Below, in pieces: positions 26,219-34,636 of a stretch of 64,000 nt of DNA. This stretch comes from Mangrovimicrobium sp033283385 (lineage in GTDB: Bacteria; Pseudomonadota; Gammaproteobacteria; Pseudomonadales; Halieaceae). The stretch lies in contig JAWMQQ010000003.1 of NCBI GenBank assembly GCA_033283385.1, forward strand, positions 496,001 through 560,000, written 5' to 3'. How positions within the stretch are numbered: the stretch's first letter is position 1; each line of letters opens with the position of its first letter. Position numbers and translations under genes: made by a program. The notes under the pieces are model-generated. The model did not search any database. It was not told the DNA's origin and saw nothing but the letters and a program-made list of their open reading frames with translations.

Positions 26219-27619
26219 TTGGCCGAAATCGACCCCGCCCTGCGCGCTGAGCTGGAGGGCATCGTCGGCGCCGAGCGCGTGCTCACCGACGCCGATTCCC
26301 TGCAGCACTACGGTCGCGACTGGACCCGCTTCTACCCGCCTGCGCCCTGCGCCGTGGTCCTGCCCGGCAGCATCGCCGAGGTGCAGGAAGTGGTGCGCCT
26401 GGCCGCCCGCGAGAGCCTCACCATCGTGCCCTCCGGCGGCCGCACCGGCCTCTCCGCCGGCGGTGTTGCGATGCGCGGCGAACTGGTAGTGGCGCTGGAC
26501 CGGCTCAGCTGGATCGAGGATTTCAACCCGGTGGACCGCACCGTGCGCTGCGGCGCCGGCGTGGTGACCGAGCAGCTCCAGCACTACGCGCAGGAGCAGG
26601 GCCTGTTCTACCCGGTCGATTTCGCCTCGTCCGGCTCCAGCCAGATCGGCGGCAACATCTCCACCAACGCCGGCGGCATCAAGGTGATCCGCCACGGCAT
26701 GACCCGCGACTGGGTGGCGGGCCTGAAGCTGGTCACCGGCACCGGCGAGCTGCTGGAACTCAACCGCGGCCTGGTCAAGAACAACACCGGCTACGACCTG
26801 CGCCACCTGGTCATCGGCGCCGAGGGCACTCTCGGCATCGTGGTGGAAGCCACCATGGCCCTGGACCAGCCTCCCGGCGACCTTGCGGTGATGGTGCTGG
26901 GCGTGCCCGACATGCCGTCCATCATGCGGGTGCTGGCTACCTTCCGCGCACAGGTCTCCCTCACTGCCTTCGAGTTCTTCTCCGAGCCCGCCCTGGCCAA
27001 GGTGGTCGCCCACCAGAACCTGCCGCGCCCCTTCGAGACCGAGTGCGCCTACTACGCCCTGCTGGAATTCGAGCAGTCAGGCGAGGCGGGCATGGACGCC
27101 GCAATGGCCGCCTTCGAGGACTGCGTCGGCGAGGGCTGGGTGCTCGATGGCACGGTCAGCCAGAGTCTCTCCCAGGCGCAGAACCTGTGGCGCCTGCGCG
27201 AGGACATCTCCGAGACCATCACGCCCTGGACGCCCTACAAGAACGACATCTCGACAGTCATCTCCAAAGTGCCGGACTTCCTCGACGAGGTCGAAGCTGT
27301 GGTCAACGGGGCCTACCCGGACTTCGAGATCATCTGGTTCGGGCATATCGGGGACGGTAACGTGCACCTGAACATCCTCAAGCCCGAGGCGCTCGACATC
27401 GACCAGTTCCGCGAGCAGTGCGGCGAGGTCTCGAAGCTGGTCTTCGACATCGTGCAGCGTTATGGCGGCTCGGTTTCGGCCGAGCACGGCGTGGGGCTGC
27501 TCAAGAAGGACTACCTCCAGTACTCCCGCTCGCCGGCCGAGATCGCGATCATGCGGCAGATCAAGTTGGCGTTTGATCCGCAGGGGATCATGAACCCCGG
27601 CAAGATATTCGACCTCTAG
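26219..27619 (+). CDS. FAD-linked oxidase, D-2-hydroxyglutarate dehydrogenase-like
   Basis: A 466-residue enzyme from a TTG at 26219 with GGAGGA at 26205-26210; an ATG at 26159 in the same frame is the alternative. It has the FAD_binding_4 domain (VPSGGRTGLSAGG, QIGGNISTNAGGIKVIRHGM) and the FAD-oxidase C-terminal domain (WFGHIGDGNVHLNI, SAEHGVGLLKKDYL, FDPQGIMNPGKI). Family members oxidise D-2-hydroxy acids. SerA makes D-2-hydroxyglutarate as a side reaction, and D2HGDH recycling it is established in Pseudomonas, so the divergent pairing with serA favours that role over glycolate or D-lactate oxidation. Confidence 0.9.
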   Translation: MAEIDPALRAELEGIVGAERVLTDADSLQHYGRDWTRFYPPAPCAVVLPGSIAEVQEVVRLAARESLTIVPSGGRTGLSAGGVAMRGELVVALDRLSWIEDFNPVDRTVRCGAGVVTEQLQHYAQEQGLFYPVDFASSGSSQIGGNISTNAGGIKVIRHGMTRDWVAGLKLVTGTGELLELNRGLVKNNTGYDLRHLVIGAEGTLGIVVEATMALDQPPGDLAVMVLGVPDMPSIMRVLATFRAQVSLTAFEFFSEPALAKVVAHQNLPRPFETECAYYALLEFEQSGEAGMDAAMAAFEDCVGEGWVLDGTVSQSLSQAQNLWRLREDISETITPWTPYKNDISTVISKVPDFLDEVEAVVNGAYPDFEIIWFGHIGDGNVHLNILKPEALDIDQFREQCGEVSKLVFDIVQRYGGSVSAEHGVGLLKKDYLQYSRSPAEIAIMRQIKLAFDPQGIMNPGKIFDL

Positions 27620-27668
27620 CTGGCCGGCCTCGTGGTTCGCCCCGGGCTGGTTGGAGCTCGGTAAGGCG

Positions 27669-27859
27669 CCCCGGTCCTGCGGCGGTGCCTGCAAAACGGC
27701 CGCACGCTCCGCCGGGTTTGCGGGCCGCTGCGCAACTCGACAATTTTTCGCTGCGCGAAAAATATGGACTCAGACAGTGCTCGCGGAAAGCCCCCGCAAA
27801 CCCGGCTGCGCTAAAAGCGGCGGCCTGATTGTTTTGCAGGCACCGCCGCAGGACCGGGG
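27669..27859. repeat. Family A nested palindrome, copy A1
   Basis: Outer arms of 29 bp at 27669-27697 and 27831-27859 are exact inverted copies (CCCCGGTCCTGCGG... / ...CCGCAGGACCGGGG). Inner arms of 14 bp, GCCGGGTTTGCGGG at 27711-27724 and CCCGCAAACCCGGC at 27793-27806, are also exact. The core carries CTGCGCAACTCGA, a small hairpin ATTTTTCGC-TGC-GCGAAAAAT, then ACAGTGCTCGCGGAAAG. The core is shared with copies A2 and A3, but the outer arm sequence is not. Confidence 0.9.
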
Positions 27860-28045
27860 CTGGGTTAGGGGAGCTGCAGGCCTGGGAGCTCTTATCTGAG
27901 GTTGGGCAGCCAGTCTCGGTGCGTCTGGAATGCTTGCCAACCGCGTGAGTCCGCTGCCCTCGATGCGCACGCCACGATTGCCAGTCCACGGAGCGTTCTG
28001 CAGCTACGCCGAGTGTCGCGGAGCCAGCTCGCTCCCTCCGAAACA

Positions 28046-28234
28046 GCCCTGCCTGTCAGCACCTGCCTTCGAAACAATCAGGCCACGCTTTGCGCAGCTG
28101 CGTTTGCAGGGGCTTTCTGCGAGCACTGTCCGAGTCCCGAAAAATCGCGTAGCGATTTTTGGTCGAGTTGCGCAGCAGCCTGCAAACGCAGCGGAGCAGT
28201 GGCCGTTTCGAAGGCAGGTGCTGACAGGCAGGGC
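28046..28234. repeat. Family A nested palindrome, copy A2 (inverted relative to A1)
   Basis: Outer arms of 30 bp at 28046-28075 and 28205-28234 are perfectly complementary (GCCCTGCCTGTCAGC... / ...GCTGACAGGCAGGGC) but unlike those of A1, apart from the inner AAAC/GTTT end. Inner arms GCTGCGTTTGCAGG (28097-28110) and CCTGCAAACGCAGC (28179-28192) differ from A1 at several positions with compensating changes. The core, read on the minus strand, is the same as A1: CTCGACC, a hairpin AAAAATCGC-TAC-GCGATTTTT, ACTCGGACAGTGCTCGC. Confidence 0.9.
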
Positions 28235-28327
28235 GGGACCGAAGGCACCCGAACCACCGGGCTTCCCGCAACTCGAAAGGCCAAGATGCGAGCCGGAACA
28301 GCGAGGCTCGCCACGAAGGAACAGCCC

Positions 28328-29305
28328 TCACAAAAGCCGCAACGGCTCCTCCTGCAACGCCGCCAGCTGCTCCCGCAACTCCAGGATGTGCTCCGCCCAG
28401 TAGCGCTCGGTATTGAACCAGGTAAAGGTGCGCGGAAAGGCCGGGTCGTCCCACCGCCGCGCCAGCCAGGCCGCGTAATTGACGAGGCGCAGCGTGCGCA
28501 AAGGCTCGATCCACCGCAGCTGCCGCGGGTCGAAGTCTGCGAACTCGTTGTAGCCCTCGATCAGCTCCGAGAGCTGCAACTCGCGCTCGTGGTTGGGCCC
28601 GGAGAGGAACATCCACAGGTCCTGGATGGCCGGCGCCGAGACACAGTCGTCGAGGTCGACGAAGTGGGCGACATCGTCGCGCCAGAGGATGTTGCCCACG
28701 TGGCAATCGCCGTGGACGCGGATCTCCTCCTCCGGCTCGGGTTTGTAATTGGCCGACACCACCGCCAGCAGGTCCGCGGTCAGCGACTCGTAGGCCGGGC
28801 GCAGCTCGCCCGGGATGAAGTTCTCCAGCAGGAACTCGCGGTTGTCCGCCAGCATGCGCTGCACGCAGATGCGCGGCCGGTGCTGGAAGCGGCCGGCCCG
28901 GCCCACCGTATGGATGCGGCCCAGGGTGCGGCCGAGCACGAGTTGGGCGTCGGGGTTGTCGAGTTCCGGGGGGTAGCCGCCGCGGCGCGGAAACAGGGCG
29001 AAGAGAAAGCCGCCGTACTCGTGCAGGGTGGAGCCGTCTTCGCCGGCCAGCGGCGCGACCACGGAAATCTCGGCCTCGGCCAGTTCGAGGGTGAAGGCGT
29101 GCTCCTCCTCGACTTGCTCGCGGCGCCAGCGGCCGGGGCGGTAGAACTTGGCGACCAGCGGCTGGGCGTCTTCTATCCCGACCTGGTAGACGCGGTTTTC
29201 GTAGCTGTTGAGGGCCAGCAGGCGGGCATCGCAGAGGCGGCCAGTGGATTCGACCGCCTCCATGACCAGTTCTGGTGTGAGGGCGTCGTAGGGGTGTCCG
29301 CTCAT
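28328..29305 (-). CDS. srkA: Stress response Ser/Thr protein kinase, SrkA/YihE type
   Basis: A 325-residue kinase-fold protein; the ATG at 29303-29305 is preceded by GGAGTGAG, better placed than the upstream GTG at 29314. Key motifs: VAKFYRPGRW with the ATP-binding lysine, IRVHGDCHVGNILW (catalytic loop with D and N), HFVDLDDC (metal-binding DLD). E. coli SrkA counters envelope and oxidative stress and is linked to dsbA; no dsbA is seen here. The start overlaps the end of no gene; comF follows upstream by 27 bases on the same strand. Confidence 0.93.
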   Translation of the reverse strand: MSGHPYDALTPELVMEAVESTGRLCDARLLALNSYENRVYQVGIEDAQPLVAKFYRPGRWRREQVEEEHAFTLELAEAEISVVAPLAGEDGSTLHEYGGFLFALFPRRGGYPPELDNPDAQLVLGRTLGRIHTVGRAGRFQHRPRICVQRMLADNREFLLENFIPGELRPAYESLTADLLAVVSANYKPEPEEEIRVHGDCHVGNILWRDDVAHFVDLDDCVSAPAIQDLWMFLSGPNHERELQLSELIEGYNEFADFDPRQLRWIEPLRTLRLVNYAAWLARRWDDPAFPRTFTWFNTERYWAEHILELREQLAALQEEPLRLL

Positions 29306-29332
29306 GCCACTCACTCCGGGGGTTGCGGGATT

Positions 29333-30037
29333 TCAGTCTCCCGGCGCCGGCGTTCGCGCCAGGCACCAGATCTCCACCTGCCTGGCGCCCGCCGCGCGCA
29401 GGGCCCTGGCGGCTTCACTGGCGGTCGCGCCGGTGGTGAGTACGTCGTCCACCACGGCAATGCGGAGGTTGTCACAGGGCTCGCGCACAGTAAAGGCGCC
29501 GCGCAGGTTGTGTGAGCGCTGGCGGGCATCCATGCCGGATTGGGCGGCAGTAGCGCGCTGGCGGCGCAGCAGCCGCGGGCGCATGCGGGTGCCGGGGAGC
29601 TGCCCGGCCAGCCTTGCCGCGAGCAGCTCCGCCTGGTTGTAGCCGCGCCGCAACAGGCGCCGCCAGTGCATGGGCACCGGCACCAGCAGGTCGACGCCAT
29701 CCGGTGGGGCTGTGCTGGTGAGCCAGAGGTCGGCGAGCAGGGCGGTCAACTCGGTCTCGCCGTCGTACTTCCAGCGCTGGATCAGGAATGCCAGGTACTC
29801 GCCGTACAGCCAGGGGGCGACAACGCGGTCGAAGGGCGGGGGTTTGCCCTGGCAGCTGGGGCACAGGCCCGGTGACGCGAGGGGCAGTGCACAGCCCGGG
29901 CAGGCGCAGCGGTTGGCGGGGAGTTCGGCGCGGCAGGGCGGGCACAGGGGCAGCGGCCCGCGAGCGGCAAAACCACAGAGCCGGCACTGGCAGGGCAGCA
30001 GGCCGTCGAGCAGGCACCGCAGGATGCTGTTAACCAT
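29333..30037 (-). CDS. comF: ComF family phosphoribosyltransferase-like protein
   Basis: A 234-residue protein. N-terminal paired zinc-binding cysteines (CQCRLCG, CPPC, CACPGC, CPSC) are followed by a PRTase domain with LVPVPMHWRRLLRRGYNQAE and the PRPP loop IAVVDDVLTTGAT. ComF helps natural DNA uptake in some bacteria; in others (GntX) it is linked to gluconate or iron-sulfur metabolism, so the role is open. Divergent from bioB: its start codon lies inside the upstream half of the predicted BirA operator, so biotin status may affect it too. Confidence 0.92.
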   Translation of the reverse strand: MVNSILRCLLDGLLPCQCRLCGFAARGPLPLCPPCRAELPANRCACPGCALPLASPGLCPSCQGKPPPFDRVVAPWLYGEYLAFLIQRWKYDGETELTALLADLWLTSTAPPDGVDLLVPVPMHWRRLLRRGYNQAELLAARLAGQLPGTRMRPRLLRRQRATAAQSGMDARQRSHNLRGAFTVREPCDNLRIAVVDDVLTTGATASEAARALRAAGARQVEIWCLARTPAPGD

Positions 30038-30059
30038 ATGGCCGGCCTTTGGTTGACAG
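30027..30059. promoter_or_regulatory. BirA-type biotin operator
   Basis: Inverted half-sites CTGTTAACC (30027-30035) and GGTTGACAG (30051-30059), 15 bases apart, match the known proteobacterial BirA pattern TTGTAAACC-N14/15-GGTTTACAA in layout and in most positions. It overlaps the -35 box of bioB and the comF start codon. BirA with biotinyl-AMP should repress bioB by blocking polymerase. Confidence 0.8.
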
Positions 30060-30080
30060 CTTTCGGGCCGCCGGTATCAT
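30053..30080 (+). promoter_or_regulatory. Predicted sigma-70 promoter of the biotin operon
   Basis: TTGACA (30053-30058), 16 bases, TATCAT (30075-30080), 37 bases before the bioB start. The -35 box is embedded in the BirA operator. Confidence 0.65.
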
Positions 30081-30116
30081 TGGCGTTTTCCTCCGCTGAT
30101 CAGCCGCAGGCCCGTT

Positions 30117-31199
30117 ATGCCCGACACCACAGCCAGCCCGCTGCGCCCCGCGCAAAGCGCAGCGCAGACCGCCCCTGCCATCCGCCACGACTGGTCGCGG
30201 GAGGAAGTCGAAGCGCTGTTCGCGCTGCCGTTCAACGATTTGCTGTTTGCGGCGCAGACGGTTCATCGCCAGTATTTTGACCCGAACGAGGTGCAGGTCA
30301 GCACACTGCTTTCCATCAAAACCGGCGCCTGTCCCGAGGACTGCGCCTACTGCCCGCAGAGCGCCCGCTACGACACCGGGCTGGAAGCGGAAAAACTGAT
30401 GCAGGTGCAGGAAGTGCTGGAACAGGCCCGCGCCGCGAAGGCTGCAGGTGCCACCCGCTTCTGCATGGGCGCCGCCTGGCGCAGCCCCAGGCCGCGGGAG
30501 ATGCCGCATGTGGTGGCGATGGTGAAGGAAGTCCGCTCACTGGGCATGGAAACCTGCATGACGCTGGGCATGCTCACCCCGGAGCAGGCGCGGGAGCTGG
30601 CCGATGCCGGCCTGGACTACTACAACCACAACCTCGACACCTCGCCGGAGTTCTACGGCGACATCATCACCACCCGCACCTACCAGGACCGCCTGGACAC
30701 CCTGGCCAATGTGCGCGAGGCGGGCATGAAGGTCTGCTGCGGCGGTATCGTCGGCATGGGCGAATCCGCCAGCGATCGCGCCGGGCTGCTGCAGCAGCTG
30801 GCCAACCTGCCGGACCACCCGGAGAGCGTGCCGATCAACATGCTGGTGCGCGTGCCGGGCACACCGCTGGAGGGCGAGGCCGACCTCGATCCCTTCGAGT
30901 TCATCCGCACCATCGCCGTGGCCCGCATCCTCATGCCCGCGTCGCACGTGCGGCTGTCCGCCGGGCGCGAGGAAATGAACGAGCAGATGCACGCGCTGGC
31001 CTACTTCGCCGGCGCCAACTCGATCTTCTACGGCGAAAAGCTGCTGACTACCGCGAACCCGGAGGCGAACCGCGACATGGCGCTGTTCGCGCGGCTGGGT
31101 ATCCGTCCGGAGGCGCGCGAACTGGAAGCGGCGCCGCAGGATCCCAACCCGCGGTTCTACGACGCATCAAAGCAGCCGACCTCTGTCGCCCGCGCCTGA
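30117..31199 (+). CDS. bioB: Biotin synthase
   Basis: A 360-residue radical SAM enzyme that inserts sulfur into dethiobiotin. Radical SAM motif CPEDCAYC (CxxxCxxC) near residue 63; downstream FCMGAAWRSP, the YNHNLDTSPEFY segment, CCGGIVGMGE and MPASHVRLSAGRE with the arginine ligand of the [2Fe-2S] cluster. First gene of bioB-bioF-bioH/C-bioD, behind a promoter overlapped by a BirA operator. Confidence 0.97.
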   Translation: MPDTTASPLRPAQSAAQTAPAIRHDWSREEVEALFALPFNDLLFAAQTVHRQYFDPNEVQVSTLLSIKTGACPEDCAYCPQSARYDTGLEAEKLMQVQEVLEQARAAKAAGATRFCMGAAWRSPRPREMPHVVAMVKEVRSLGMETCMTLGMLTPEQARELADAGLDYYNHNLDTSPEFYGDIITTRTYQDRLDTLANVREAGMKVCCGGIVGMGESASDRAGLLQQLANLPDHPESVPINMLVRVPGTPLEGEADLDPFEFIRTIAVARILMPASHVRLSAGREEMNEQMHALAYFAGANSIFYGEKLLTTANPEANRDMALFARLGIRPEARELEAAPQDPNPRFYDASKQPTSVARA

Positions 31200-31221
31200 A
31201 CCGGCGCGACGGGCAGACTCC

Positions 31222-32391
31222 ATGGCGGGCTTTCCGGCGCGGATTCGCGCCTCACTGGAGCAGCGGCGCGAGGCGCGGCTGTTGCGCGGCCGGCTGACGC
31301 TGGATTCCGCACAGGGCCCGCTGGTCCGGCTGGGCGGGCGCGAATACCTCAACTTCTGCAGCAACGACTACCTCGGCCACGCCGCGCATCCAGCGGTGGT
31401 GCGGGCATTTTGCGACGCGGCGGCGGAGTACGGTGTCGGCAGCGGCGCCTCGCACCTGGTGTGCGGCCACAGCCGGCCGCACCACGAGCTGGAGGACGCC
31501 CTCGCCGAGCTCACCGGCCGCTCGCGGGCCCTGCTGTTTTCCTCCGGCTACGCCGCCAACTGTGGCGCGCTCACCGCGCTGTTGGGGCGCGGCGACACGG
31601 TCTTCGAGGACCGCCTCAACCACGCCTCGCTGCTCGACGGCGGGCTGTTCAGCGGCGCCCGCTTTACCCGCTTCGGCCACAACGATGTGGCTGATCTCGA
31701 GCGACGCATGCAGGGCATCGAGGGCGAGAAGCTGGTCGTGGTCGACGGCGTCTTCAGCATGGACGGCGACAGCGCCCCGCTGGCGGACCTCGCCACAGTC
31801 TGCCGCGAACAATCCGCCTGGATGATGGTGGACGACGCCCACGGCATCGGCGTGCTGGGGGAGGGCGGTGCCGGCAGTGTGGCCGCCGCCGGTTTGTCCG
31901 CTGATGATGTCCCGGTTCTCATGGCGACCCTCGGCAAGGCGCTGGGTTGCGCCGGGGCGTTTGTGGCCGGCGATGCCGACCTCATCGACTTCCTGGTACA
32001 GGAGGCGCGCCAGTACATCTATACCACCGCCCTGCCGCCGGCGGTCGCTGCCGCGGCCCTGGCCTCCGTGCGCCTGCTGGGCGAGGAGAGCTGGCGCCGG
32101 GAGCACCTGCGCGCATTGATTGCCCGGTTTCGCGCCGGGGCAGGGCAGTTGGGCCTGCCGCTGATGGACTCTGCCAGCGCCATCCAGCCACTGCTGGTGG
32201 GCGAGGCGGCGGATGCCCTGCGGCTCAGTGAGTCCCTGCGCGAGCGCGGCCTGTTGATCGGCGCTATCCGCCCGCCGACGGTGCCGCGAGGCACCTCGCG
32301 CCTGCGCATCACCCTGAGCGCGGCGCACAGCGAGCAGCAGGTCGACCGGCTGCTGGATGCGCTGTCTGAAACGGGCGTGGCGGTTCCATGA
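31222..32391 (+). CDS. bioF: 8-amino-7-oxononanoate synthase
   Basis: A 389-residue PLP enzyme of the alpha-oxoamine synthase family that condenses pimeloyl-ACP with alanine. Seen: FCSNDYLGHAAHPAVV, GSGASHLVCGHSRPHHELE, VVDGVFSMDGDSAPL, VDDAHGIGVLG and the PLP lysine in TLGKALGCAG. The end overlaps the next start by four bases (ATGA at 32388-32391), so translation is coupled. Confidence 0.96.
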   Translation: MAGFPARIRASLEQRREARLLRGRLTLDSAQGPLVRLGGREYLNFCSNDYLGHAAHPAVVRAFCDAAAEYGVGSGASHLVCGHSRPHHELEDALAELTGRSRALLFSSGYAANCGALTALLGRGDTVFEDRLNHASLLDGGLFSGARFTRFGHNDVADLERRMQGIEGEKLVVVDGVFSMDGDSAPLADLATVCREQSAWMMVDDAHGIGVLGEGGAGSVAAAGLSADDVPVLMATLGKALGCAGAFVAGDADLIDFLVQEARQYIYTTALPPAVAAAALASVRLLGEESWRREHLRALIARFRAGAGQLGLPLMDSASAIQPLLVGEAADALRLSESLRERGLLIGAIRPPTVPRGTSRLRITLSAAHSEQQVDRLLDALSETGVAVP

Positions 32392-33968
32392 ATGCCGAAT
32401 ACCTGCCCGCTACTCGCGGCGCGACCCTGGAGCTGGTGCTGCTGCACGGCTGGGGCTGCAACCGCGAGATCTGGCGTCCGCTGCTGAGCCAGTTGCGTCC
32501 CTGGGCGAACGTGACCCTGCTCGACGTGCCGGGTGTGGCACCGGGCGTCCCGCTGCCCTGTGGCGAGGTCGGCGCGGCGCTGGACGAACTGCTCGCGCAA
32601 TGTCCGCCCAGGGCGGTTTTCGCAGGCTGGTCACTGGGCGGGCAGCTGGCTATCGAGATAGCCAGCCGTCACCCGGAGCGGGCGCTCGCGGTAGTCACCC
32701 TGGCGAGCAATCCGCACTTCACGGCCGCGGGGGCCTGGCCGGGCATGGACCCGCAGACACTGGCAGCCTTCACCGCTGCCGCACAGGCCGAGCCTGCGGC
32801 AACCGCCCGGCGCTTCGACTCGCTGCAGTCCTCGGGAGCCGCGGCGCCGCGCGCGCTGCTGCGGCGGCTTCAGGCGCTGCGCAGCACAGCGCCGCCGGAT
32901 GTGCCCGCCGCGGGCCTGCACTGGCTGGCTGCGCTGGACCAGCGCGAGCAACTGGCCGGGCTGCCGCAGCCGCAATTACACCTGCTGGCGGCAGAAGACG
33001 CGCTGGTACCCGCCGCCCTCGCCCCCTCCCTGCGAAGCCTGCTGCGGGAGCACACCCATACCGAGGTGGACGTGTTCCCGGGGGCCTGCCACCTGCTGCC
33101 GCTGGAGCGTCCCGCGGAAATCGCCGCGCGCCTGCACAGCGCGCTCTCCAGCTGGGGCCTGCTGGACGAGCTGCCGGCCCTGCCGCCGCCGCTGGACAAG
33201 CGCGATGTCGCGATCTCCTTCAGCCGCGCCGCCGCCAGCTACGATTCCGTGGCGCGCCTGCAGCGCGATGTCGGAATCGAGCTGTTGCGGCGCGCAGCGC
33301 TTCCGACATTTGACGTTCGCGACCTGCTGGACCTGGGCAGTGGCACGGGATTCTTTTGCGAGGCCCTGGGCGAACTGCACCCGGCGGCCGAGTACCTCGG
33401 CCTCGACCTCGCCGAGGGCATGGTGCGCTACGCCCGCGACCACCACAGCGCGGCGGCGCGCTGGGTGGTGGCGGACGCCGAATCCCTGCCGCTGGCGGCA
33501 GCCAGCCAGGACCTGGTGTTCAGCAGCCTGGCCATCCAGTGGTGCCCGCGTCCGGCGCTGCTGTTCGCGGAGCTGGCCCGTGTGCTGCGGCCCGCTGGGC
33601 GCTGCGTGTTTTCGACCCTTGGCCCCGGCACGCTGGGCGAACTGCGCCAGGCCTGGGCCGAAGTCGACGGCCACCAGCACGTCAACGATTTTGTCCCGGT
33701 CGAGGTCCTGCAGCGGGCCGCCGCGGCGATCCCCGGTGTACGGCTGCAACTGGAAGTCCACACGGTCAGGCTGATGTACGACGAGGTGCGCGACCTGTTG
33801 CTGGAGCTGAAAACCCTGGGCGCCCACAACGTCAACAGGCAGCGCCCCGCGGGATTGACCGGTCCCGGCGCGCTGCGCCGGATGATGGCGGCCTACGAGG
33901 GCCGCCGCGAGGATGGCGTCCTCCCGGCGAGCTACGAAATCATCTACGGCGTGCTGGAGCGGGCGTGA
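32388..33968 (+). CDS. bioC: BioH-BioC fusion: pimeloyl-ACP methyl ester esterase / malonyl-ACP O-methyltransferase
   Basis: A single 526-residue frame with two enzymes. Residues 1-260 are a BioH-like alpha/beta hydrolase with oxyanion HGWGCN, nucleophile S82 in GWSLGG, and likely D204 and H235 completing the triad. Residues about 268-526 are BioC: KRDVAISFSRAAASYDSVA is the diagnostic BioC opening, DLGSGTG (315-321) binds SAM, and LMYDEVRDLLLELKTLGAHN is the conserved C-terminal substrate helix. BioC caps malonyl-ACP with a methyl ester to start pimelate synthesis; BioH removes it at the end. Fusions of these are known in a few bacteria. The stop overlaps the bioD start. Confidence 0.93.
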   Translation: MNAEYLPATRGATLELVLLHGWGCNREIWRPLLSQLRPWANVTLLDVPGVAPGVPLPCGEVGAALDELLAQCPPRAVFAGWSLGGQLAIEIASRHPERALAVVTLASNPHFTAAGAWPGMDPQTLAAFTAAAQAEPAATARRFDSLQSSGAAAPRALLRRLQALRSTAPPDVPAAGLHWLAALDQREQLAGLPQPQLHLLAAEDALVPAALAPSLRSLLREHTHTEVDVFPGACHLLPLERPAEIAARLHSALSSWGLLDELPALPPPLDKRDVAISFSRAAASYDSVARLQRDVGIELLRRAALPTFDVRDLLDLGSGTGFFCEALGELHPAAEYLGLDLAEGMVRYARDHHSAAARWVVADAESLPLAAASQDLVFSSLAIQWCPRPALLFAELARVLRPAGRCVFSTLGPGTLGELRQAWAEVDGHQHVNDFVPVEVLQRAAAAIPGVRLQLEVHTVRLMYDEVRDLLLELKTLGAHNVNRQRPAGLTGPGALRRMMAAYEGRREDGVLPASYEIIYGVLERA

Positions 33969-34636
33969 ACAGGACCTTTTTCGTCACGGGCACCGATACC
34001 GAGGTCGGCAAGACCGCGGTGAGTTGCGCCCTGCTGGAAGCCGCCGCCGCCCGCGGCCTGCAAACCGCGGCGGTGAAGCCCGTGGCGGCCGGTTGCGACG
34101 GGCACGGGCACAACGAGGACGCCCTGGCCCTGCAGGCGGCCATGACCCTCGAACTGGACTACGCCCAGGTCAACCCGGTGGCGCTGCAGCCGCCGATTGC
34201 CCCGCACATCGCCGCCGCCCGCGCCGGCCGGAATATCCAGGCCTCGCGGCTGGCGGGCATGTGCCGCGGCGTGATGAGCGCCGGCGCGGACCTCGTACTG
34301 ATCGAGGGTGCCGGTGGCTGGCGCGTGCCGATCTCGCCGCGGGAAACACTTGCCGATCTCGCAACAGAACTGCGGGTGGGGGTGATCCTGGTGGTGGGCA
34401 TGCGCCTGGGCTGCATCAACCACGCGCTGCTCACCGCGGAGGCGATCCGCCGGGACGGCCTGCCGCTGGCGGGCTGGGTCGCCAACCAGTGCGGCCAGCG
34501 TATGCAGTGCCACGAAGAGAACGTGGAGACCCTGCAGCGAATGCTGCCCGCCCCCTGTCTTGGCGAAATTCCCCACATCCGGCCCTGGTCAGCCCGCGAA
34601 GGCGCCGAGTACCTGGATATATCGCATCTCCTGTAG
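33965..34636 (+). CDS. bioD: Dethiobiotin synthetase
   Basis: A 223-residue enzyme starting at GTG 33965, overlapping the stop of the fusion gene (GTGA). P-loop FFVTGTDTEVGKTAVSC at the N-terminus, AAVKPVAAGC, the carboxylation-site motif LIEGAGGWRVPIS and VVGMRLGCINHALLT are all BioD hallmarks. Closes the biotin operon. The TAG stop at 34634-34636 is part of a dispersed repeat. Confidence 0.96.
   Translation: MNRTFFVTGTDTEVGKTAVSCALLEAAAARGLQTAAVKPVAAGCDGHGHNEDALALQAAMTLELDYAQVNPVALQPPIAPHIAAARAGRNIQASRLAGMCRGVMSAGADLVLIEGAGGWRVPISPRETLADLATELRVGVILVVGMRLGCINHALLTAEAIRRDGLPLAGWVANQCGQRMQCHEENVETLQRMLPAPCLGEIPHIRPWSAREGAEYLDISHLL

Larger units (their letters stand above)
27620..28327. other. 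Non-coding 708-bp stretch holding two inverted family-A palindromes
   Basis: No convincing gene. It contains two large nested palindromes in opposite orientation (27669-27859 and 28046-28234). The roughly 185 bases between them, with GC-rich unstructured sequence, show nothing I recognise. Small open frames across the palindromes have no family features and are mirrored on the other strand. Confidence 0.75.

Noticed and set aside
27902..29515. Long plus-strand open frame across the family-A region and srkA
   Set aside because: Spans two palindromes and then runs antisense to srkA; no motif or ribosome site.
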